From Mycolicibacterium neoaurum ATCC 25795 (GTDB lineage: Bacteria; Actinomycetota; Actinomycetes; Mycobacteriales; Mycobacteriaceae): a stretch of DNA of 64,000 bases. Positions 8,563 through 17,085 of the stretch are shown in pieces; the first letter of the stretch is position 1, and each line of letters starts with the position of its first letter. The stretch covers positions 1-64,000 of the forward strand of contig NZ_JMDW01000023.1 in assembly GCF_000691525.1 (NCBI RefSeq), given 5' to 3'. Position numbers and translations under genes: made by a program. The notes under the pieces are model-generated. The model was not told the DNA's origin and made no database searches. It saw nothing but the letters and a program-made list of their open reading frames with translations.

Positions 8563-8658
8563 ATCGATCGCGGACCGCCACGCGCCCTTGACACTGTGGC
8601 CCGGCTCACATACTTTCATTTGGAGATAATCCAGATGAAATCAATGACGAGGTGTCGA

Positions 8659-9282
8659 GTGAACTATGTCGGATTGCTCTATGTCGGCGCAGTACTTTTC
8701 GTCAACGGTCTGATGCTGCTCGGGCGCGTGCCCGCCCGTTCCGCGGCAGTGCTTAACCTCTTCGTGGGAGCGCTGCAATGTGTCGTCCCGACCGTGATGC
8801 TCATCCAGAACGCCGGTGACCCCGCTGCCGTGCTCGCCGCATCCGGTCTGTATCTGTTCGGGTTCACCTATCTCTACGTCGGTGTGGTCAACCTCGCCGG
8901 ACTCGAACCCGAAGGGCTGGGCTGGTTCTCGCTGTTCGTCTCGGGCGCGGCTGTCGTCTATTCGATCCTGTCGTTCACGGTGTCCGGTGACCCCGTATTC
9001 GGTGTGATCTGGTTGTCGTGGTCGGTCCTGTGGTTCCTGTTCTTCCTCGTGCTGGGCCTGCGTCGCGAGGAACTGACCCGCTTCACCGGTTGGGCGGTGA
9101 CCCTGCTGAGCCTTCCCACCTGCGCGGCGCCGGCCTTCCTGGCGCTCACCGGCACCTACCAGACCTCGGGAGCGCTTGCCCTCGGGTGGGCGATCGGGCT
9201 CGCAGCACTGCTCCTGATCGCCAAACTGCTCAGCCCCGGACCGCGTCAGGTCCCCGTGGCCGCCGGTGCGGCATACCGCTGA
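8659..9282 (+). CDS. amiS: AmiS/UreI-family amide/urea channel
   Basis: A 207-residue integral membrane protein with six to seven hydrophobic segments, beginning NYVGLLYVGAVLFVNGLML, the signature start of AmiS/UreI proteins. The family forms hexameric pores for urea or short amides. GTG 8659 is favoured because family members start right at this motif and GAGG lies about 6 bp upstream; in-frame ATGs at 8635 and 8644 would add a short basic extension. It lies between the amide sensor and the amidase, consistent with substrate entry for AmiE. Confidence 0.88.
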   Translation: MNYVGLLYVGAVLFVNGLMLLGRVPARSAAVLNLFVGALQCVVPTVMLIQNAGDPAAVLAASGLYLFGFTYLYVGVVNLAGLEPEGLGWFSLFVSGAAVVYSILSFTVSGDPVFGVIWLSWSVLWFLFFLVLGLRREELTRFTGWAVTLLSLPTCAAPAFLALTGTYQTSGALALGWAIGLAALLLIAKLLSPGPRQVPVAAGAAYR

Positions 9283-9361
9283 CGCCTGCCCCGGAAAGGG
9301 CCAATAGCGCGTCAAACCAATTGTTCGAAAACCATTTTCACCAAACAGAAGGAGAAGCATC

Positions 9362-10399
9362 ATGCGTCACGGTGACATCTCGTCCAGTCCGGATACCGTC
9401 GGTGTCGCGGTCGTCAACTACAAGATGCCCAGACTGCACACCAAGGAGCAGGTTCTGGACAACGCTCGCAAGATCGCCGACATGATCGTCGGGATGAAGT
9501 CCGGACTGCCCGGTATGGATCTCGTTGTCTTCCCGGAGTATTCGACGCAGGGCATCATGTACGACCCCGATGAGATGTACGCCACCGCCGCCACCGTTCC
9601 CGGCGACGAGACCGACATCTTCGCCGCCGCCTGCCGGAAGGCAAAGACCTGGGGCGTCTTCTCCATCACCGGCGAGCGACACGAGGACCACCCGAACAAG
9701 CCGCCCTACAACACCCTGGTGCTGATCGACGACACCGGGGAGATCGTGCAGAAGTACCGGAAGATCCTTCCGTGGTGCCCGATCGAGGGCTGGTACCCCG
9801 GTGACACCACGTATGTGACCCAGGGGCCGAAGGGGATGAAGATTTCGCTGATCATCTGCGATGACGGCAACTACCCCGAGATCTGGCGCGATTGCGCGAT
9901 GAAGGGTGCCGAGTTGATCGTGCGTTGCCAGGGGTACATGTACCCGGCCAAGGACCAGCAGGTGATGATGGCAAAGGCGATGGCCTGGGCAAACAACTGC
10001 TATGTGGCGGTCGCCAACGCCGCCGGATTCGACGGTGTGTATTCATATTTCGGTCATTCGGCGGTGATCGGATTCGACGGCCGCACGCTGGGCGAGACCG
10101 GCGAGGAGGAGTATGGCATCCAGTTCGCCCAGTTGTCCCTGTCTGCCATCCGTGATGCGCGGCAGAACGATCAGTCACAGAACCATCTGTTCAAACTGCT
10201 GCACCGCGGCTATTCGGGTGTGCACGCAGCCGGTGACGGTGACAAGGGTGTGGCCGATTGCCCGTTCGAGTTCTACAAGCTGTGGGTGACCGACGCGCAG
10301 AAGGCGCAGGAAGTTGTCGAGTCGATCACCCGTGACACTGTCGGCGTCGCGGATTGCCGGGTCGGCTCGCTGCCGGTCGAACAGACATCCGAGGCCTAG
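9362..10399 (+). CDS. amiE: Aliphatic amidase (nitrilase superfamily)
   Basis: A 345-residue cytoplasmic aliphatic amidase converting acetamide, propionamide and similar amides to the acid and ammonia. It is strikingly close to Pseudomonas AmiE (346 residues) over its whole length, including the identical first nine residues MRHGDISSS. The catalytic triad is in the expected places: Glu59 (VVFPEYS), Lys134 (KYRKILPW) and Cys166 (IICDDGNYPE). A strong AAGGAG site precedes the ATG at 9362. It is co-oriented with amiC, amiS and amiB. A second, unrelated acetamidase lies on the opposite arm. Confidence 0.97.
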   Translation: MRHGDISSSPDTVGVAVVNYKMPRLHTKEQVLDNARKIADMIVGMKSGLPGMDLVVFPEYSTQGIMYDPDEMYATAATVPGDETDIFAAACRKAKTWGVFSITGERHEDHPNKPPYNTLVLIDDTGEIVQKYRKILPWCPIEGWYPGDTTYVTQGPKGMKISLIICDDGNYPEIWRDCAMKGAELIVRCQGYMYPAKDQQVMMAKAMAWANNCYVAVANAAGFDGVYSYFGHSAVIGFDGRTLGETGEEEYGIQFAQLSLSAIRDARQNDQSQNHLFKLLHRGYSGVHAAGDGDKGVADCPFEFYKLWVTDAQKAQEVVESITRDTVGVADCRVGSLPVEQTSEA

Positions 10400-10408
10400 G
10401 AGTTTCTG

Positions 10409-11470
10409 GTGCCGTTTCTCACGGACATGTACCACGAGCAGAACGCCGCGCAGGACGACGACACCGGAGACACCGCTACGTTGCCGGATCGGTCTGTGGC
10501 GTTCGACCAGAGACTGTTTCGTGAGCGACTGGGCAGCAGAATCCTCGGTCAACCCGATGCCATCGACGCCGTCGCTCGTGCGGTGGCGATCGCCCAAGCG
10601 GGAATCACCGATCCCGGTCGGCCGCTGGCCAGCGTACTGCTGGTCGGTCCGACCGGGGTCGGCAAGACCGAGCTGGTCCGTCAGGTGGCGGCCGAATTGC
10701 GGTCGGGACCCGACGACCTGTGCCGCATCGACATGGCGGCGCTGGCCCAAGAGCACTACGCCGCATCGTTTTCCGGTGCCCCGCCCGGCTATGCCGGCAG
10801 CAAGGAATCGTTCACCTTGTTCGATCGGAGCAAGATCGAAGGTGATCCGTTCACGCCGGGCATCGTACTGCTCGACGAGATCGAGAAGGCTGATCCCACG
10901 GTGATCCGCGCCCTACTGCACGTGCTCGACAATGGTCAGCTGCGCCTCGCCAACGGCCGGGAGACCATCTCCTTCCGCAACAGCTACATCTTCATCACCT
11001 CGAATCTCGGTTCGAAGGACGTGGCCGACGACGTGCGTCGACGGCACCGGCGATGGCTGCGCAGGAAGGCCGTTACAAGCGAGCGGTACTCGCGGAGCCT
11101 GGTCGTCTCCGCCGTCGAGGACTTCTTCGATCCGGAGTTCTTCAATCGCATCGACGAAACCGTCGTACTCGACCCCTTCCGGCCGTCGACTGCGCGACAG
11201 GTGACGATGCGTGAGGTCGACCTGGTATGCCGTCGGCTGGCGGCGGAATCTGTACACCTGGATGTGGACGATTCGGTACTGGATGAGTTGCGAGCCGGTG
11301 GGTTCGATCCGGTCTACGGTGCGCGCGGATTGCGCAGGACCATCCGCGAACAGCTGGTTGCACCGGTGGCCGAAGCCCTGCTTGTCACCCGCCCGGCGGG
11401 CCGGGAACCCGTGTCGCTGACGGCGTCGGTGGTCGACGGTCGCGTCGTGGTGGTGGCGCGCCCGGCCTAA
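10409..11470 (+). CDS. amiB: AmiB-like AAA+ ATPase of the amide operon
   Basis: A 353-residue protein with one Clp/Hsp100-type AAA+ module: Walker A LVGPTGVGKTE near residue 80, pore-loop region GAPPGYAGSKE, Walker B IVLLDEIEKA, sensor ITSNLGSKD, and a ClpB-D2-like C-terminal domain (DPVYGARGLRRTIREQL). In Pseudomonas the amidase operon also encodes a Clp-like ATPase, AmiB, of poorly known role, which supports the name. Possible roles are energising uptake with AmiS or a chaperone function; neither is shown. It starts at GTG 10409, nine bases after amiE, and its stop overlaps the stop of the convergent lldD2. Confidence 0.8.
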   Translation: MPFLTDMYHEQNAAQDDDTGDTATLPDRSVAFDQRLFRERLGSRILGQPDAIDAVARAVAIAQAGITDPGRPLASVLLVGPTGVGKTELVRQVAAELRSGPDDLCRIDMAALAQEHYAASFSGAPPGYAGSKESFTLFDRSKIEGDPFTPGIVLLDEIEKADPTVIRALLHVLDNGQLRLANGRETISFRNSYIFITSNLGSKDVADDVRRRHRRWLRRKAVTSERYSRSLVVSAVEDFFDPEFFNRIDETVVLDPFRPSTARQVTMREVDLVCRRLAAESVHLDVDDSVLDELRAGGFDPVYGARGLRRTIREQLVAPVAEALLVTRPAGREPVSLTASVVDGRVVVVARPA

Positions 11471-12699
11471 CCTTCGCGGGGTATCAGCCGCCGGAACTGG
11501 GTGACGTGCTCGGGGGTCAGCTCGTCGAGAGCGGTCACGCCGAGCAGTCGCATGGTCCGGCTGATCTGCTCGGACAGGATTTCGATCGTCCGATCCACAC
11601 CGGCCTCGCCACCAGCCATGAGGCCGTACAGGTAGGCCCGCCCGATCAGCGTGAACCGGGCACCGAGCGCCATCGCGGCGACGATGTCGGCGCCCGACAT
11701 GATCCCGGTGTCCAGGATGATCTCGGTATCCGCGCCGACGGCGGCGGCCACCTCGGGTAGGAGGTGGAAGGGGATCGGTGCGCGATCGAGTTGACGTCCG
11801 CCGTGGTTGGACAGCACGATGCCATCCACTCCGAGATCGGTCACCGCCCGCGCATCGGCGACGGTCTGGATTCCCTTGACGACGAGTTTGCCCGGCCATT
11901 GAGACTTGATCCACGCCAGATCGTCGAACGTGACGGTGGGATCGAACATGGTGTCCAGCAATTCGGCCACCGTGCCCGACCACCGGTCCAGCGTGGCAAA
12001 AGCCAATGGTTCGGTGGTGAGGAAGTCGATCCACCATTGTGGTCGTGGGATCGCGTTCAGCACCGTCTTCGCTGTCAGTGCCGGCGGAATGGACATCCCG
12101 TTGCGCTTGTCGCGCAACCGCGCCCCGGCGACCGGCACGTCGACGGTGACCAGTAGCGTGTCGTAACCGGCTGCGGCGGCCCGCTCGACCAGCGCCATGG
12201 AACGGTCCCGGTCTTTCCACATGTACAGCTGGAACCAATTGCGTCCGTGCGGATTAGCGGCCTTGACATCTTCGATGGATGCGGTGCCCATGGTGGACAG
12301 GGAGAACGGGATGCCTGCGCGGGCCGCGGCCCGCGCTCCGGCGTACTCACCCTCGGTCTGCATCATCCGGGTGAACCCGGTCGGCGCAATACCGAACGGC
12401 AGCTCGGAGCGACCGCCCAGAATGGTGCAGCTGGTGTCGACCTTGGACACATCGCGCAGGATTGCCGGGTGAAATTCGATGTCCTGGAAGGCCTGTCGGG
12501 CACGGGCCAACGACAGCTCGGCCTCGGCGGAGCCGTCGGTGTAATCGAATGCGGCCTTCGGAGTTCGGCGTTTGGCGATGGCGCGAAGATCCTCGACGGT
12601 CAACGCGCCCGCCAGGCGACGCGTGCGAGCATTGAACTCCGGCTTCTTGAACTGCATCAACGGAGCCAGGTCGGCGATCCTCGGGACGCGGCGTTGCAT
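11467..12699 (-). CDS. lldD2: FMN-dependent L-lactate dehydrogenase, LldD2 type
   Basis: A 410-residue alpha-hydroxyacid oxidase/dehydrogenase with a TIM-barrel FMN domain. Motifs include FGIAPTGFTRMM, NWFQLYMWKDRD, LLVTVDVPVAGARLRDKRNG and the active-site VLSNHGGRQLDRAP carrying the catalytic His and substrate-binding Arg. From memory the sequence tracks M. tuberculosis LldD2 (Rv1872c) closely, including the RRVPRIADLAPLMQF start. It oxidises L-lactate to pyruvate at the membrane, passing electrons to the quinone pool. It converges on amiB with overlapping stop codons and has its own 171-bp upstream gap. Confidence 0.92.
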   Translation of the reverse strand: MQRRVPRIADLAPLMQFKKPEFNARTRRLAGALTVEDLRAIAKRRTPKAAFDYTDGSAEAELSLARARQAFQDIEFHPAILRDVSKVDTSCTILGGRSELPFGIAPTGFTRMMQTEGEYAGARAAARAGIPFSLSTMGTASIEDVKAANPHGRNWFQLYMWKDRDRSMALVERAAAAGYDTLLVTVDVPVAGARLRDKRNGMSIPPALTAKTVLNAIPRPQWWIDFLTTEPLAFATLDRWSGTVAELLDTMFDPTVTFDDLAWIKSQWPGKLVVKGIQTVADARAVTDLGVDGIVLSNHGGRQLDRAPIPFHLLPEVAAAVGADTEIILDTGIMSGADIVAAMALGARFTLIGRAYLYGLMAGGEAGVDRTIEILSEQISRTMRLLGVTALDELTPEHVTQFRRLIPREG

Positions 12700-12870
12700 G
12701 TGTCGACCTTTCTACCCGGCGCGGCGGGCACGCTCTGGCATCGCCTGCGCCGACACACAACCTACCGCAACAGGCCCCGGCCGAGTTCATCGTCGTGTGC
12801 CCGCACACGGACCGACGCTGCAGCCAAACCGATTTCGGTCGGCAGCGCCACAGCGCCGGATGCGCCGGCG

Positions 12871-13293
12871 CTACTCCAGCACGAACACCGGAATCTGACG
12901 GTCTGTCTTGGTCTGGTACTCGGCATAGGGCGGATATGCCTGCACGGCCAGGTCCCACCAGTGCGCCCGCTCGTCACCTTCGACCTCGCGCGCGGTCAGC
13001 TCGACCACCTTGTCACCGTCTTGGGCGGTGACCTGCGGGTGGGCCTTGACATTGTGATACCAGGCGGGGTGCGCGGGATCGCCACCCTTGGAGGCGATCA
13101 TGGCGTACTTGCCGTTTTCCTCGACGCGCATCAGCGGCACGTAGCGCTTCTTGCCGGACTTGGCGCCGGTGGTGGTGAACAGCACGACCGGTCGGTCGAG
13201 TACCTCGACCCCTTCGGTTGTGCCCTGCTCGAGGATGCGTTCGGTCTGTTCACGGACCCAGTCGGTGGGGCTCAATTCAGGATTCTCGGCCAT
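12871..13293 (-). CDS. Nitroreductase-family deazaflavin (F420)-dependent oxidoreductase
   Basis: A 140-residue Ddn-like (DUF385) protein with the split-barrel fold. The GAKSGKKRYVPLMRVEENG segment matches the F420 phosphate-binding TxGRKSGxxR region, and GGDPAHPAWYHNVKAHPQV is the family signature. Ddn relatives reduce quinones and nitro compounds with F420H2. ATG 13293 was chosen since family members start shortly before WVREQTERIL. It lies alone between lldD2 and the divergent rhodanese gene. Confidence 0.9.
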   Translation of the reverse strand: MAENPELSPTDWVREQTERILEQGTTEGVEVLDRPVVLFTTTGAKSGKKRYVPLMRVEENGKYAMIASKGGDPAHPAWYHNVKAHPQVTAQDGDKVVELTAREVEGDERAHWWDLAVQAYPPYAEYQTKTDRQIPVFVLE

Positions 13294-13368
13294 GGGCTCT
13301 AGAACACCACATCGCGCCACATTGTTTCCGGTTTCGACGACAGGCTCACTATCTGGGACGCTGAGAAC

Positions 13369-14196
13369 GTGACCGATGCCTTCATCACCGTAGCCGAGCT
13401 GGCAGACCTACTCGCTGCCGGCGAGCCGGTGACCGTGCTGGACGTGCGCTGGCAGCTGATGCAGCCCGACGGTCGTGCCGATCATCAGCGCGGGCACATC
13501 CCCACAGCGGTGTACGTGTCCCTCGATGGCGAGCTCAGCGATCACGCGGTGACCGGGCGCGGTCGCCATCCGCTGCCGTCTGGGACGCAGCTGCAGGATG
13601 CTGCGCGGCGCTGGGGCGTACGCCGCGGGGTGCCGATAGTGGTGTACGACGACTGGAACCGGGCCGGATCCGCGCGGGCCTGGTGGGTCCTGCGGGCCGC
13701 CGGTATCCAAGACGTACGGATCCTCGACGGTGGCTTGGGTGCGTGGACTGCCGCGGGGCACGCCCTGGAAACCGGGAGTGTCGAGCCCGAACGCGGCGAT
13801 GTCGTGGTCGTTCACGAAGATCTGTACGCCGGCGCGATGCCGACCTTGACCGCTGATGAGGCCGCCGTCCATCCGAATCTGCTCGACGCCCGGGCACCCG
13901 AGCGCTTCCGGGGCGAGGTCGAACCGGTCGACGCCGTCGCCGGCCACATTCCCGGCGCCCGAAACCTGCCCAGCACCGCTGTTCTCACCGAGGACGGCAC
14001 CGTGCTCTCCGAGGACGAGCTCTCCGCGCTGGGCTGGACCTTCGGTGGAAGCGAGCAGGTCGGTGTGTACTGCGGCTCGGGTGTCACCGCCGCGGTGCTG
14101 GTGGCGGCGCTGGCCGCGGCGGGGGTGGACGCCGCGCTGTTCCCGGGTTCGTGGTCGCAGTGGTCGTCCGACGATCGTCCCGTCGAGACCAGCTGA
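13369..14196 (+). CDS. Sulfurtransferase (tandem rhodanese)
   Basis: A 275-residue two-domain rhodanese. The N-terminal domain (about 8-130) lacks the active Cys, reading VVYDDWNRAG at that position. The C-terminal domain has the persulfide loop VYCGSGVTAAVL with the catalytic Cys near residue 229. This is the usual arrangement in thiosulfate:cyanide and 3-mercaptopyruvate sulfurtransferases. The loop CGSGVT favours the 3-mercaptopyruvate type. It starts at GTG 13369. Sulfur transfer or cyanide detoxification are both possible; the second would fit the nitrile/cyanide-linked Nit1C operon 10 kb away, but no direct link is seen. Confidence 0.9.
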   Translation: MTDAFITVAELADLLAAGEPVTVLDVRWQLMQPDGRADHQRGHIPTAVYVSLDGELSDHAVTGRGRHPLPSGTQLQDAARRWGVRRGVPIVVYDDWNRAGSARAWWVLRAAGIQDVRILDGGLGAWTAAGHALETGSVEPERGDVVVVHEDLYAGAMPTLTADEAAVHPNLLDARAPERFRGEVEPVDAVAGHIPGARNLPSTAVLTEDGTVLSEDELSALGWTFGGSEQVGVYCGSGVTAAVLVAALAAAGVDAALFPGSWSQWSSDDRPVETS

Positions 14197-14205
14197 GCCG
14201 AGCGG

Positions 14206-14712
14206 CTAGTGGTGCGCGATCATCTTCACCGCGACCACGACGGCGCCCGCCGCGGTCAGTAGCAGCACCGCCAGCAGCTGCTGCCACCAGAGCAGCCCGG
14301 CCCGCCGTACCGCGAGATAAGCGATCAGGGCCATTTCGGCGACCAGGAACCACATTGCGATCCACACCGCGGTGGCGGTATCCATCACTCCGAAGCCCGC
14401 AAGCGCGAGGATCAGGGCCGGTGCCGCGGCGGCCTGCATGATCTGACCCGAGGCCGCCAACATCGACCAGGCTGCGCGGCCGCGCGGTGCGGCTCCCTCG
14501 ACGCTGAGCCGAGCCACGAACTCGGCCAGCAACGCCGCCGCCCACAACCCGCCCGCGGCCACCGCGACATCGAGCACCCGATACCAGGCATTGGTATCGG
14601 CGTCGGTATAGCGGGCCAAAGCGGCCAATGTCGCCAGGCATGAGATTGCGCCGTACAACCGTTCCCGCAGTGCGGCGACGACGTGTTCGACGGGAGGCTC
14701 GGCCGTACTCAT
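14206..14712 (-). CDS. Hypothetical integral membrane protein
   Basis: A 168-residue protein with four to five hydrophobic helices: a weak one near GAISCLATLAALA, then LDVAVAAGGLWAAALLAEFV, MQAAAAPALILALAGFGVM, WIAMWFLVAEMALIAYLAV, and a C-terminal WWQQLLAVLLLTAAGAVVVA. No family was recognised. It overlaps the stop of the upstream alpha/beta hydrolase by 4 bp (ATGA) and must be co-translated with it. It converges on the rhodanese gene with only 9 bp between. Confidence 0.7.
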   Translation of the reverse strand: MSTAEPPVEHVVAALRERLYGAISCLATLAALARYTDADTNAWYRVLDVAVAAGGLWAAALLAEFVARLSVEGAAPRGRAAWSMLAASGQIMQAAAAPALILALAGFGVMDTATAVWIAMWFLVAEMALIAYLAVRRAGLLWWQQLLAVLLLTAAGAVVVAVKMIAHH

Positions 14713-15614
14713 GACAGCCGCTCCGACAAGAAGGCCGCGATCTCCCGTATCGACGCGTCCATGATCGAACGGTCACCCTGGGTGTTGAACGCGTGGTCGG
14801 TCGGATAGCCGGTATGGACGACGTCGACACCGCCCGCGCGTAACCGGTCGGCCATCTCGATCATCTCCGGGCCCAAGGTGTCCAGGTCGCCGGTCTGGAT
14901 CAGCGTCGGAGGCATCTTCGCCGGCAGGTCGTCGTCATAGTACGGTGAGGCGATCGGGTCGGCGTGACTCGCCGGATCAACGAAATACATTCTGGCGGAG
15001 AACTTCTGAAGTGTCGGGGAGATGATCGGGTTGGCCTTTGGTGACGTGCGGCCGGTGCGCGTGCAGTCGGCGACCGCGTAGGACAGCACGGCGGCTCTCA
15101 AGGCGATGCCTGCCTCGTGGGCGTACTGGGCAAGGTTCATGCTCAACTTGCCACCGGCACTTGCGCCGCCGACGCTGACGCGGTCACCGTCCCAGCCCTG
15201 CTGGTCGGCATGGTCGATCACCCACTGCAGGACGTCGGTGCATTCCTGCTCCGCCACCGGGAAAAGCACTTGTGGGGCCGTGTGGTAGTCGATGGCCAAC
15301 ACCGCGCAGCCCACATCGGAAGCAAGGAAGCGGCAGATGTGGGCGTCCTCGGCGGTGTTGCGCAGCACGAAACCGCCGCCGTGGATATCGATGTGCAACG
15401 GTGGGGCGCCGGGGCCGGCCAGGGGCGCGGACGGATGCGGCCGGTAGACGAAACAGCGGACCGGACCATGCCGGGTCGGCACCAGGACGGTGTCGGGCGG
15501 GCCCACCGGCAGGGCGGGCTCGGGGACACCGGGTGGGCGGAAGACCAACGGGGCGGTCTGTTGCGCCAGGTAGGCCAGGGCGTACTCCAGCGGCGTGATG
15601 CGGGGGCTCGCCAT
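14709..15614 (-). CDS. Alpha/beta hydrolase (HSL/esterase type)
   Basis: A 301-residue hydrolase of the hormone-sensitive-lipase group. The oxyanion motif is HIDIHGGGFVLRN, the nucleophile elbow is VSVGGASAGGKLSMN (Ser in GASAGG), the acid is expected near IQTGDLDTLGPE, and the catalytic His in YPTDHAFNTQ. Such enzymes hydrolyse short or medium-chain esters in the cytoplasm. ATG 15614 is preferred; a GTG nine bases upstream is an alternative. It is divergent from the DszA-like monooxygenase at 15688 and translationally coupled to the membrane protein gene downstream. Confidence 0.87.
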   Translation of the reverse strand: MASPRITPLEYALAYLAQQTAPLVFRPPGVPEPALPVGPPDTVLVPTRHGPVRCFVYRPHPSAPLAGPGAPPLHIDIHGGGFVLRNTAEDAHICRFLASDVGCAVLAIDYHTAPQVLFPVAEQECTDVLQWVIDHADQQGWDGDRVSVGGASAGGKLSMNLAQYAHEAGIALRAAVLSYAVADCTRTGRTSPKANPIISPTLQKFSARMYFVDPASHADPIASPYYDDDLPAKMPPTLIQTGDLDTLGPEMIEMADRLRAGGVDVVHTGYPTDHAFNTQGDRSIMDASIREIAAFLSERLS

Positions 15615-15687
15615 GGCTGTCACCGTAGCGGGTTTCGTGACGGCACGTTACGGACTCCGAATCGCGCCGATCGGATAGCTGGACCCG

Positions 15688-17085
15688 GTGCGCACCGCGA
15701 TCCATGGTGGCGTGGTGGGCAAGCAGATCATCCTCAACGCGTTCGACATGAACTGTGTCGCTCATATCGTGGCAGGTACGTGGCGGCACCCGGAATCGCA
15801 GGCGGCACGGTACAAGGATCTGGAGTACTGGACCGACCTCGCGGCACTGCTGGAACGCGGACTGTTCGACGGCCTGTTCATCGCCGACGTGCTCGGGGTC
15901 TACGACGTCTACGGCGGTGGGCCAGACGCGGCCCTGCGCGCCGGAACGCAAGTGCCGGTGAATGATCCGCTGTTGCTGGTATCGGCGATGGCGGCCGCGA
16001 CACGACACCTCGGGTTCGGCATCACGGCGGCGACGTCCTTCGAGCACCCCTATTCGTTCGCCCGCCGGATGTCGACGCTCGACCATCTCACCAAGGGGCG
16101 CGTGGGCTGGAACATCGTCACCGGGTATCTGGAGAGCGCCGCGCGCAACCACGGTCTGGACACCATCACGCCGCACGCCGTCCGCTACGAGATCGCCGAC
16201 GAGTACACCGAGGTGCTCTACAAGCTGTGGGAGGGTTCCTGGGAGGATGATGCCGTCGGCACCGATCCGTCGCGCGCCCATTACGCCGACCCGGACAAAG
16301 TCCATGCGATCGACCACGACGGCGAGCATTTCCGGGTGCCGGGTATCCATCTGTGCGAGCCGTCGACTCAGCGGACCCCGGTGCTGTATCAGGCCGGTGC
16401 CTCGGACCGGGGTCGATCCTTCGGGGCGCAGAACGCCGAGGTGATCTTCATCGGAGCGCCCACAAAGGACTTGCTGCGCGAGGCCGTAGCAGATATCCGA
16501 ACCAGAGCCTCGGATGCCGGACGTGATCCCTATGACGTCAAGATCGTCAACGGTCATGTCGCGGTGACGGGGCCGACTCCGGCCGCGGCCCGAGCCCGGC
16601 ACGACGACTTCCGCAGCTATATCGATCCCGAAGGGGCTCTGGCGTTGTGGTCGGGTTGGCTCGGCAGCGATCTGTCCCGGTTCGACCTGGATGACCCGGT
16701 GGCGGTCACGGACAACGAGTTCCTGAAATCCTCGGTGCAGATGTTCGGGCAGGGACAGTGGACGCTGCGCGACTTCGTCGACGCGCACGCCATCGACGCG
16801 GAGGGCGGATTCAGCGTCGGCTCGGGCAGCGACGTTGCCGACGACCTGCAGTCCTGGGTCGAGGAAACCGATGTCGACGGTTTCAACATCACCAACGTGA
16901 TCACCCCCGGTTCGTTCGCGGATTTCATCGCCCACGTCATCCCGCAGCTGCAGCGTCGCGGTCTCTACAAGACCGAGTACACGCAGGGGTCGCTGCGGCA
17001 CAAGCTTTTCGGGCGCGGCCCACGGCTCCCCGACACCCATCGAGCGGCCGCATACCGTCGTACCTACCAGGATGCGACCCGATGA
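15688..17085 (+). CDS. NtaA/SnaA/DszA-family FMN-dependent monooxygenase
   Basis: A 465-residue flavin-dependent monooxygenase of the bacterial luciferase-like NtaA/DmoA group. It shows KQIILNAFDMNCVAHI at the N-terminus, FEHPYSFARRMSTLDHL, the family core GRVGWNIVTGYLESAARN, and VLYQAGASDRGRSFGAQNAE. Family enzymes use FMNH2 from a separate reductase to oxidise sulfones, nitrilotriacetate and similar compounds. It starts at GTG 15688. Its stop overlaps the start of the DszC/SfnB-like flavoprotein gene by 4 bp, giving a DszA-DszC-like couple. An organosulfur substrate is likely but unproven. Confidence 0.9.
   Translation: MRTAIHGGVVGKQIILNAFDMNCVAHIVAGTWRHPESQAARYKDLEYWTDLAALLERGLFDGLFIADVLGVYDVYGGGPDAALRAGTQVPVNDPLLLVSAMAAATRHLGFGITAATSFEHPYSFARRMSTLDHLTKGRVGWNIVTGYLESAARNHGLDTITPHAVRYEIADEYTEVLYKLWEGSWEDDAVGTDPSRAHYADPDKVHAIDHDGEHFRVPGIHLCEPSTQRTPVLYQAGASDRGRSFGAQNAEVIFIGAPTKDLLREAVADIRTRASDAGRDPYDVKIVNGHVAVTGPTPAAARARHDDFRSYIDPEGALALWSGWLGSDLSRFDLDDPVAVTDNEFLKSSVQMFGQGQWTLRDFVDAHAIDAEGGFSVGSGSDVADDLQSWVEETDVDGFNITNVITPGSFADFIAHVIPQLQRRGLYKTEYTQGSLRHKLFGRGPRLPDTHRAAAYRRTYQDATR

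Noticed and set aside
12700..12870. Possible small gene between lldD2 and the F420-type reductase
   Set aside because: The frames here lack a ribosome site and family-like sequence; treated as the lldD2 promoter region.
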